This document shows, one piece after another, positions 1-5,211 of a stretch of DNA of 5,211 nt. The stretch comes from CAVYHJ01 sp963768165 [NCBI: uncultured bacterium] (GTDB taxonomy: Bacteria > UBP4 > UBA4092), in the NCBI GenBank assembly GCA_963768165.1, contig CAVYHJ010000025.1, positions 1 through 5,211 of the forward strand. The letters run 5' to 3'. Each line of letters starts with the position of its first letter. The stretch's first letter is position 1. The notes beneath the pieces are model-generated. The model was not told the origin of the DNA. It searched no databases and was given only the letters and a program-made list of their open reading frames with translations. Made by a program: the position numbers and the translations under genes.

Positions 1-60
1 CGAGAAGATGCAATATCGTAGGGATATTGGAATGGAAATTCAATAATATTGTTTGATTTT

Positions 61-984
61 CTATTTCAGAAAATATAAATAGGCAATTAGCGGGATGGTA
101 AAGAGAGCGACCAGGGTGCTTAATAAAACAGCCACGGCGGCCTTTTCCGGATGGACTTTCATAAGAGCGGCATAGGCGACCGTATTGGCGGCCATGGGAA
201 CGATGGACATCAAAACCATGACCTTGCAAGTCAACGGGTCATAAAACTGGAAAAAGATACTGTCTAGAATGATAATAGACACAATAATGAGGGGCCAGAC
301 AATAAATTTCGCTAAAAAGGCCATCGCGACATATTTACCGTCGAAATTCATATGATTCACGCCCGCGAGTCCCATCCCAATAATCATCATTCCAAGAATC
401 GAATATGTTGCTTGAAAATTAACAGCCGTATTTTCATATATTTCTCCCAAGGGGACTTTGGCTAAATTGAGGATAACCGCCAAAAAAAACGTATAGACGG
501 TCGGAAGTCTGATGAGTCTTTGAATACTGTCACGCACACTAAAATGGCTGCGGGCGGTGATATAAAATCCGAGAGTATTCTCATACAGGGTGAATCCCAT
601 GATACAAAGGACCACCGGCCCGACGGCATTATCTCCAAAAAGCGCAATCGCCACGGGTAGTCCCAAATACCCGGAATTGGCGGAACCGGCGCCAAACGCC
701 AGAATGTTTTTGGTTGAATCCGTCCAGAATAATTTGGCAAACCGGTAAAACAAAAGGCACATGCAACAACATACAATATAAAATAAAATCGGCAGAGAAA
801 GTTTACTAAGATTCAAATGGGTCTTATAAACACCGTTGAAGACCACCACCGGGACAACCAAATAAATCAACAGCACGGCGACGGTTTCTTTGTGTACTTT
901 TAATAGTTTCGCCGACAATAAACCTAAAATAATCAAGATATAAAGAGGGATGATCCGTAATAATAATGTGAAAAATATTTGCAT
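61..984 (-). CDS. AEC-family transporter (auxin efflux carrier / Mem_trans type permease)
   Basis: This encodes a 307-residue, very hydrophobic inner-membrane protein with about ten predicted helices (roughly residues 4-22, 36-52, 64-81, 94-115, 122-140, 163-178, 193-208, 217-240, 254-275 and 281-304) in two five-helix halves. Family hallmarks seen are the helix-4 motif NSGYLGLP (103-110), a polar central loop near 143-160, GMGLAG (203-208) and the helix-9 stretch PMAANT (263-268) followed by LLST...IP (287-298). Length matches bacterial AEC proteins. Characterised relatives move carboxylates such as malate, malonate or lactate, but many are unassigned; the substrate here is unknown. The gene follows the FAD/Fe-S dehydrogenase gene on the same strand after about 50 bp with no terminator between, so co-transcription is likely and suggests an organic acid as cargo. 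The start is the only sensible Met before helix 1, although no Shine-Dalgarno motif precedes it. Family call is firm; substrate is inference. Confidence 0.93.
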   Translation of the reverse strand: MQIFFTLLLRIIPLYILIILGLLSAKLLKVHKETVAVLLIYLVVPVVVFNGVYKTHLNLSKLSLPILFYIVCCCMCLLFYRFAKLFWTDSTKNILAFGAGSANSGYLGLPVAIALFGDNAVGPVVLCIMGFTLYENTLGFYITARSHFSVRDSIQRLIRLPTVYTFFLAVILNLAKVPLGEIYENTAVNFQATYSILGMMIIGMGLAGVNHMNFDGKYVAMAFLAKFIVWPLIIVSIIILDSIFFQFYDPLTCKVMVLMSIVPMAANTVAYAALMKVHPEKAAVAVLLSTLVALFTIPLIAYLYFLK

Positions 985-1035
985 CGGTTAATCGTATCAA
1001 AAATAAGGGGGAGGGGCTATTCGTGTATCAATATT
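985..1035 (-). other. short intercistronic gap of the dehydrogenase-permease unit
   Basis: Between the dehydrogenase stop and the permease start there are 51 bp. On the minus strand they hold a pyrimidine tract (CCCCTCCCCC) and two copies of TTGATAC whose starts are 31 bp apart (plus-strand GTATCAA at 994-1000 and 1025-1031). I see no GC-rich hairpin with a T run, so there is no sign of termination, and no Shine-Dalgarno motif before the permease. This fits read-through transcription. Any regulatory meaning of the repeated heptamer is speculative. Confidence 0.4.
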
Positions 1036-3918
1036 CTAAACTTTTATGTTTAATGATTCTAACCAATGAATTGGTTTTAAACCTGTCACATCTTTAATTT
1101 GGTGACGGCAGCTGAAACCACAGGAGATGACGGCGGAATCTTTGGGAAGGGAACGGAGCGCGGGGAATAAACGGTCTTCACCGATTTTGAGAGAGAGGTC
1201 ATAGTGTTCCTTTTCATAACCGAAAGAGCCTGCCATTCCACAACAACCGGAATTAATTTCAGTAACTTTCAATCCCGATACTTTTGACAAAACGGATTTC
1301 ATGGAAGATGTACCGTAGAGTGCTTTTTGATGGCAATGACCGTGAATATAAATATCTTTAAAGGGAGACGTGAATTGGCAGGTTAGGCGACCTGATTGAA
1401 TTTCCTGATTTAAAAATTCATCAATCATCAGGACATTCTCTGAGATTCGTTTCCCTAAACTTTCATCCGCAATTAAATCCGGCAAATCGTCTGTTAGCGC
1501 TGAAGCGCAACTCGGTTCACAGACCACTATTTTCAATCCTTCTTTAATATAATCATCCAATCCCTGCAAAGTTTTTAATCCATCCCGTTTGGCATCGCGC
1601 AGGAATCCGTGGGAAATGCGGGGACGCTGGCAACAGCCCGCTCGTGCGAGAATGACTTCGTAGCCGCAGGATTCGAGTAACTCGACAGCGGATTTGCCGA
1701 TATGCGGTTCGTGATAATTGAGGTAGGTGTCATCGAAGAGGACGACTTTCTTATCAAATTTGATGGTCGGTATGGGGCGGTTGGCAAACCATTGATGAAA
1801 TGTTTGAGAAGTATATTTGGGGAGTGTACGACGTTTGTCAATTCCAATAAATTTCTCTTGTACTACTTTAAACAGCGCCATGTTTTGGATCATATTTATC
1901 ATCGGCGCAAGTATACCGGAGAAACGGGAGGACATTTTCGAGGAGTTGGCAATCATGCGGTCGCGGAGAGTCGCGCCATGTTTATCGTAATATTTCTGGA
2001 GAAATTCGGATTTCAGTTTTGCCATGTCTACATTGCTGGGGCATTCGGATTTGCAGGCTTTGCAGGAGAGACAGAGGTCGAGGACATCATGTAATCGTTG
2101 ACTGGTTAATCCGTCAACGCCTAATTTTCCGATCATAGCGAGACGCAAGGCATTGGCGCGCCCGCGCGTGGAATGTTCTTCGTCGCGGGTGGCGATATAA
2201 CTCGGACACATGGTTCCGATTTGAGTTTTCCGGCAGGCGCCGACACCGGAACACATTTCCACGGCACCCGTGAATCCACCTTCATTGCGGAATTGAAATT
2301 CAGTTTCAATTTTAGGAGTTTTGTATGCAGTCCCATAGCGAAGATTTTCGTCTATGGATGGTGAGTTGACGATTTTACCGGGATTCATAAGATTGTGCGG
2401 ATCGAATAACATTTTGATTTCTTTAAAGGAGTTGTAAATTTGTGTTCCATAAAATTTCTCTAAATAGTATCCACGCTGTAGACCGTCACCATGCTCACTA
2501 CTAAAAGATCCCCCGTACTTTTTGACAAGTTCAAAAGTCTGGTCGGAGATTGATTTCATCTTGTCAATATCTTCTTGAAGTTTGAGATTTAAAACAGGAC
2601 GGACATGAAGAACACCAACGCTGGCATGGGCGTAGAGAATGACTTCCGTCTTGTGAGATTTACAAATCTGGATAACCTGATCAATATATTCCGGCAGAAC
2701 CTCAATAGGGACGCAAGCGTCTTCGATAAAGGGGACAGGCTTACGGTCTCCGCGCATTCCCAAAAGCAGACCCAACCCGTTTTTGCGGACAGACCAGATA
2801 TTGGTTTGTTCGGATTTGTCGGAGATTATCGGATAGGCGTAACCGAGTTTCTGATTTTGTAGATGTGCCATCATTTCTTTAGGACGCTGGAGAATTTCTT
2901 CCGGTGAATCGCCATAGAATTCTATAATCAAAACAGCTTCCGGGTCGCCTTGCAGAAACCCGCAGAGGTTTGACGTAGTACGGCTTTTTCTCGCTAGAGA
3001 AAGGAGTGTCTTATCGAGAATTTCCACAGCGGAAGGTTTGAATGTGAGAATTTGTTGCGTCGCGCGAAGAGATTCCAGTAGATTGGCGAAATGCGCGATA
3101 CAGAGAGAAGTATATTTTGGCAAAGGCACGAGATTGAGTTTGGCTTCGAGCAAAGTCGCCAATGTGCCTTCACTGCCGACAATCAGTTTGGACAGGTTCC
3201 AACGGTCGGTATGGATAAATTCATCGAGATTATATCCGGCGACCCGTCGCATGACTTTAGGATAATGCTTTTCGATTTCGTCTCGATTGGAATCAATGAT
3301 TTGCTTGAACCGGCGATAGATTTCGGGTTCCCGTTTCTCGCCCGACATGCGTTTTTTATATTCATCACGGGAAATTTCTTGCAGTTGTAAAACAGTTCCA
3401 TCGGCAAGCAGGACTTTTGCTTCCAGAACATGGTCTACGGTTTTTCCATAGATAATACTTCGGGTACCGGAAGAATTGGCGCCAATCATCCCGCCGATAT
3501 TGGCGCGGTTTCCTGTGGCGGGATCAGGCGCGAATTGTAATCCATGTTGAGCCATTGCTGCATTAAGCTCGTCACGAACCAAGCCCGGTTGAACCCGCAC
3601 CCATTTTTCAGCGGGATTTACTTCCAGAATTTTATTCATGTATTTGGAGAAATCCAGAATGAGCGCCGCGCCCACGGTTTGTCCCGACAGGCTTGTCCCG
3701 CCGCCACGAGGTAGAATACTGACGCCATTCCCATTGGCAATCTTGACAGCAGTTTTCACGTCTTCTTCATTTTTGGGGACGCAGACGGCGATAGGTTCGA
3801 CTTGATAATTGCTGGCATCGGTGGAATAAATCCCCCGGCTTACATCGTCAAAATACACTTCTCCCTGAAAATAGGTGGTCAATTCCAGTTGAAGTTTATT
3901 ATGTTTTCTCTGCTCCAT
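1036..3918 (-). CDS. FAD-binding and Fe-S-binding 2-hydroxyacid dehydrogenase (YdiJ / GlcD-GlcF fusion type)
   Basis: This is a 960-residue protein (967 if started at base 3939; positions below use 967 numbering) that should oxidise a 2-hydroxyacid, passing electrons from FAD through Fe-S centres, probably to a membrane carrier. The FAD (PCMH) domain spans about 45-275 with PRGGGTSLSGQ (77-87), GGMIGANSSG (149-158) and GSEGTL (255-260). The FAD-oxidase C-terminal domain follows to about 525, with HASVGVLHVRP (438-448) and SEHGDG (481-486). The Fe-S domain has C563-x5-C569-x8-C578P and CLSCKACKSECP (C623, C626, C629, C633). Two CCG-type repeats carry C769-C770 with C807/C811, and C869, C899-C900 with C940/C944. 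There is no signal peptide or membrane helix. E. coli YdiJ, of similar length and build, is reported to act on D-2-hydroxyglutarate; D-lactate or glycolate are alternatives. I prefer Met8 (base 3918) because AGGA lies 5 bases before it, whereas the Met at 3939 has no ribosome site. It is the first gene of a likely operon with the AEC permease. Confidence 0.93.
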   Translation of the reverse strand: MEQRKHNKLQLELTTYFQGEVYFDDVSRGIYSTDASNYQVEPIAVCVPKNEEDVKTAVKIANGNGVSILPRGGGTSLSGQTVGAALILDFSKYMNKILEVNPAEKWVRVQPGLVRDELNAAMAQHGLQFAPDPATGNRANIGGMIGANSSGTRSIIYGKTVDHVLEAKVLLADGTVLQLQEISRDEYKKRMSGEKREPEIYRRFKQIIDSNRDEIEKHYPKVMRRVAGYNLDEFIHTDRWNLSKLIVGSEGTLATLLEAKLNLVPLPKYTSLCIAHFANLLESLRATQQILTFKPSAVEILDKTLLSLARKSRTTSNLCGFLQGDPEAVLIIEFYGDSPEEILQRPKEMMAHLQNQKLGYAYPIISDKSEQTNIWSVRKNGLGLLLGMRGDRKPVPFIEDACVPIEVLPEYIDQVIQICKSHKTEVILYAHASVGVLHVRPVLNLKLQEDIDKMKSISDQTFELVKKYGGSFSSEHGDGLQRGYYLEKFYGTQIYNSFKEIKMLFDPHNLMNPGKIVNSPSIDENLRYGTAYKTPKIETEFQFRNEGGFTGAVEMCSGVGACRKTQIGTMCPSYIATRDEEHSTRGRANALRLAMIGKLGVDGLTSQRLHDVLDLCLSCKACKSECPSNVDMAKLKSEFLQKYYDKHGATLRDRMIANSSKMSSRFSGILAPMINMIQNMALFKVVQEKFIGIDKRRTLPKYTSQTFHQWFANRPIPTIKFDKKVVLFDDTYLNYHEPHIGKSAVELLESCGYEVILARAGCCQRPRISHGFLRDAKRDGLKTLQGLDDYIKEGLKIVVCEPSCASALTDDLPDLIADESLGKRISENVLMIDEFLNQEIQSGRLTCQFTSPFKDIYIHGHCHQKALYGTSSMKSVLSKVSGLKVTEINSGCCGMAGSFGYEKEHYDLSLKIGEDRLFPALRSLPKDSAVISCGFSCRHQIKDVTGLKPIHWLESLNIKV

Positions 3919-3924
3919 AATTTT

Positions 3925-3930
3925 CCTACC
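3925..3930 (-). promoter_or_regulatory. ribosome binding site deciding the dehydrogenase start
   Basis: On the minus strand GGTAGG, continuing into AGGA, lies directly upstream of the ATG at 3918 with a 5-base gap after AGGA, which is suitable Shine-Dalgarno spacing. The upstream in-frame ATG at 3939 is preceded only by A/T-rich sequence ending in TTTTTGGT. This favours the shorter protein beginning MEQRKHNK. Confidence 0.5.
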
Positions 3931-3939
3931 GTTTATCAT

Positions 3940-4052
3940 ACCAAAAATTTGAAATATATTGAGCCATTGATGAATTTGAGATATTTGCGTAATTTATATT
4001 TTCTATTTTCTTTCATATAGAGTTCTATTTCGAGTAGAATAAAATGGAACTC
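3940..4052. other. AT-rich divergent intergenic region with a near-perfect 12-bp direct repeat
   Basis: This 113-bp region separates the leftward dehydrogenase gene from the rightward miaA remnant, so it should hold the dehydrogenase promoter and possibly a former miaA promoter. On the plus strand AATTTGAAATAT (3946-3957) and AATTTGAGATAT (3973-3984) match at 11 of 12 positions with starts 27 bp apart. They could be tandem operator sites in the dehydrogenase leader, or chance in AT-rich DNA. I find no convincing -35/-10 pair for the dehydrogenase on the minus strand; TATATG and TATAAA boxes occur but without good partners. Confidence 0.35.
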
Positions 4053-4280
4053 ATGAAAAAGGGAAAAATAAAAATTATTGCTCTTGTAGGTCCGACGGGT
4101 ATGGGGAAGACGGAAATCGGGATAGCCCTGGCAGAGAAATTGGTAATCGTCTGGAAAGGCAAAAAACAGCAATTCCCGACGCAGTAGAATTTTCACTTTC
4201 TTGAAGGGATTCTATCTTTGGCATTGGATATTTATAAATGTGTGAGATATAATTATGCTCAACGGATGGTGTGATTTATA
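4053..4280 (+). pseudogene. miaA: decayed, internally deleted copy of miaA (tRNA dimethylallyltransferase)
   Basis: The first 30 codons match the start of the miaA gene at 4772 at 26 of 30 residues and 73 of 91 bases, including the P-loop GPTGMGKT. Similarity stops at base 4143 and the frame reaches TAG at 4185-4187. Beyond that stop, in the same frame, bases 4200-4271 encode LEG...ALDIYK...YAQR, which resembles the conserved MiaA C-terminal stretch (LxGxxSLxxAIxxxK...RxYAKRQxTWF); the TGA at 4272-4274 falls about where the Trp codon of TWF is expected. A second frame (4145-4201) reads NRLERQKTAIPDAVEFSLS and may be part of the segment just before it. So about 230 bp remain of a gene normally near 900 bp. 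The N-terminal match is seen directly; the C-terminal match is recalled family pattern and less sure. Most catalytic residues are lost, so the copy should be inactive, though a 44-residue P-loop peptide could still be translated. Confidence 0.75.
4224..4253 (+). promoter_or_regulatory. possible sigma-70-like promoter for the small membrane gene
   Basis: TTGGAT (4224-4229) and a perfect TATAAT (4248-4253) are separated by 18 bp and lie about 80 bp upstream of the ATG at 4335. The same bases appear to be relics of miaA C-terminal codons, so the match may be fortuitous or a promoter that arose from decaying coding sequence. No other good promoter was noticed before this gene. Confidence 0.3.
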
Positions 4281-4334
4281 CTTAATTTATAAAAAGGCAT
4301 ACCTGACATAGGAAAACTTTAGGCAAGCTTCGCT

Positions 4335-4652
4335 ATGTTTAATCAGTCTATCATTCGCAGTAGTGGTCAATGGTGGAAAGTGGTTATCTCTTTCTGCTCT
4401 GTAGTCATTGGTGGGTTATCTTTATTATTAGGTCTTCATACTCTCCGTGGAAATAATTCGAACCTTGTTATTTTCCTTATTCTTTTCGGTATACTATTGG
4501 GTTTGTCAGGTATTGCATTTGCCATTTTCGCTATCCGATGCAGGAATTGTGGTGCCAGATGGGTTTGGCTTGCTCTAAGTAAGCAAAAGTACAATCAATG
4601 GTTATTCTGGTTACTCAGTCAGTCTAAGTGCCCTACATGTGGTAAAAAGTAA
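4335..4652 (+). CDS. small membrane protein with two helices and a split C-terminal zinc ribbon
   Basis: This encodes a 105-residue protein of unknown function. Two hydrophobic segments (about residues 15-37 and 43-67) are joined by a short polar turn (RGNNSN), giving a helical hairpin. Directly after helix 2 comes C69-RN-C72-G and, 26 residues on, C99-PT-C102-G followed by Lys-Lys at the C-terminus: two CxxCG knuckles able to bind one zinc ion. Between them lies a Trp-rich stretch (W76, W78, W89, W92) with SKQKYNQWLFWLLSQSKC. This zinc-ribbon half looks like small uncharacterised proteins found in many bacteria, but I know no assigned role. An in-frame stop lies at 4320-4322, so the ATG at 4335 is the earliest start; only a weak AGG about 11 bases upstream precedes it. 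It lies between the miaA remnant and intact miaA in the same orientation. Intact reading frame and cysteine pairs support a real gene. Confidence 0.75.
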   Translation: MFNQSIIRSSGQWWKVVISFCSVVIGGLSLLLGLHTLRGNNSNLVIFLILFGILLGLSGIAFAIFAIRCRNCGARWVWLALSKQKYNQWLFWLLSQSKCPTCGKK

Positions 4653-4771
4653 ATACCGGAATCCGAGAAATAACCGGCTGGTGCAAACAGAATTATAGGA
4701 CTATCATAATCTTCTAAAATGAGCTGAATCTGAATAATAACACCAATAAAGTTGGTGATACAATTATAGGG
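4653..4771 (+). other. intergenic region upstream of intact miaA with a small hairpin
   Basis: This 119-bp spacer has no gene. It contains an inverted repeat CACCAA (4741-4746) / TTGGTG (4752-4757) with a 5-base loop, ending 14 bases before the miaA ATG, close enough to affect ribosome access but only 6 bp long. AATTATAGG occurs twice (4691-4699 and 4762-4770). I see no terminator for the upstream gene and no clear promoter or Shine-Dalgarno motif for miaA. Confidence 0.3.
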
Positions 4772-5211
4772 ATGAAAAAAGGGGAAATAAAAATCATCGC
4801 TCTGGTAGGTCCAACCGGGGTTGGGAAGACGGAAATTGGGATTATCCAAGCAGAAAAATTGGGAACGGAGATTATTTCGTGTGATTCCATGCAGATTTAT
4901 AAACACATGAATATTGGGACGGCAAAACCAACAGCGGAACAGCAAAAACAGGTACGGCATCATTTAATTGATATTCTTAATCCTGATGAATCCTTCGATG
5001 CGGCAGAATATCGGAAACACGCTTCGGAAGTTATTGAAGATTTGGTAAAAAAGAACAAAGTGCCATTGATTGTTGGAGGCACAGGATTTTATTTACGCGC
5101 TTTGATTGACGGACTTTTTAACCAGCCCAAGGTACCCAAGGAATTCCGAGAGAAAACCTTGACCCAATGGACAGGGTTTTCCACTCCCTTGATTCATGTG
5201 GAGTTAGCGAA
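4772..5211 (+). CDS. miaA: tRNA dimethylallyltransferase MiaA, N-terminal part (cut by the window edge)
   Basis: The visible 146 residues are the N-terminal half of MiaA, a cytoplasmic enzyme that transfers the dimethylallyl group from dimethylallyl diphosphate to N6 of adenosine 37 in tRNAs reading codons that begin with U. Motifs seen: P-loop GPTGVGKT (13-20), DSMQIYKHMNIGTAKPT (38-54) holding the Asp proposed as general base, HHLID (63-67), the P-E-x-F-DAAEY region (71-80), and VGGTGFYLRALIDGLF (101-116). Typical bacterial MiaA is about 300-320 residues, so roughly half is missing to the right; nothing suggests it is broken. A stop lies in frame at 4715-4717 and no other ATG intervenes, so the ATG at 4772 is chosen, though GGG directly abuts it and no proper Shine-Dalgarno motif is seen. 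A decayed second copy of the same gene lies 0.7 kb upstream. Identification is firm. Confidence 0.95.
   Translation, partial: MKKGEIKIIALVGPTGVGKTEIGIIQAEKLGTEIISCDSMQIYKHMNIGTAKPTAEQQKQVRHHLIDILNPDESFDAAEYRKHASEVIEDLVKKNKVPLIVGGTGFYLRALIDGLFNQPKVPKEFREKTLTQWTGFSTPLIHVELA

Noticed and set aside
11-29. Inverted repeat CAATATC/GATATTG downstream of the permease gene as a terminator
   Set aside because: The stem is 7 bp and AT-rich, and no T run follows on the minus strand; it may be incidental.
1-46. C-terminal end of a convergent plus-strand gene (frame ending in TAA at 44-46)
   Set aside because: Only about 14 codons are visible and other frames are also short and open; nothing identifies it as coding.
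1575-3431. Numerous 60-130 codon open frames on both strands within the dehydrogenase gene
   Set aside because: They overlap a strongly supported 960-codon gene in other frames and show no recognisable protein features.
4691-4770. Nine-base direct repeat AATTATAGG (4691-4699 and 4762-4770) as a target-site duplication
   Set aside because: The 62 bases between copies hold no element, and the repeat is AT-rich and likely to arise by chance.
4653-4771. Integron attC site or other attachment site after the small membrane gene
   Set aside because: No attC-like core sites or long imperfect palindrome are seen; the CCGG-containing repeats near 4657-4678 do not form a good stem, and there is no integrase in view.
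4053-4862. Integration at the 5' end of miaA with a replaced gene start, as some integrative elements do at prfC
   Set aside because: The relic seems to keep C-terminal miaA codons too, which fits a decayed whole copy better than a displaced 5' end; no integrase is present.
3936-4963. Two minus-strand open frames (3936-4196 and 4619-4963) that share similar protein stretches, suggesting a paralogous pair
   Set aside because: Their similarity is the antisense shadow of the two miaA copies, not an independent gene family.

Overview
The window is bacterial chromosomal DNA of moderate to slightly AT-rich composition. It is bacterial because it carries a miaA-type tRNA dimethylallyltransferase gene and a fused FAD/Fe-S 2-hydroxyacid dehydrogenase. 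Shine-Dalgarno motifs are weak or absent before most starts. I cannot assign a phylum from the sequence alone.

Layout. On the minus strand, reading from about 3.9 kb leftward, a large gene for an FAD-linked oxidoreductase with a C-terminal Fe-S half (YdiJ / GlcD-GlcF-like fusion) is followed after about 50 bp by a gene for a ten-helix AEC-family permease. The two look like one transcription unit, plausibly pairing transport of an organic acid with its oxidation, though the substrate cannot be read from the sequence. An AT-rich divergent intergenic region (about 3940-4052) separates them from plus-strand genes.

On the plus strand come three items. First, a shrunken miaA remnant (about 4053-4280) keeps the N-terminal P-loop and, after a large internal loss, what looks like the C-terminal YAxR region. 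Second, there is a small gene for a 105-residue two-helix membrane protein with a split zinc ribbon (4335-4652). Third, the apparently intact miaA starts at 4772 and runs off the right edge with 146 residues visible.

The most interesting point is the miaA remnant / small gene / intact miaA arrangement. Over the first 91 aligned bases the two miaA copies differ at 18 positions, 13 of them third codon positions. This suggests that both lineages were under selection for most of their divergence, and that an incoming segment may have brought a second miaA together with the small membrane gene while the other copy decayed. I see no recombinase, insertion sequence, CRISPR array, tRNA or rRNA. I do not see clear evidence of a new multi-gene system; the rest is ordinary metabolic and tRNA-modification content.
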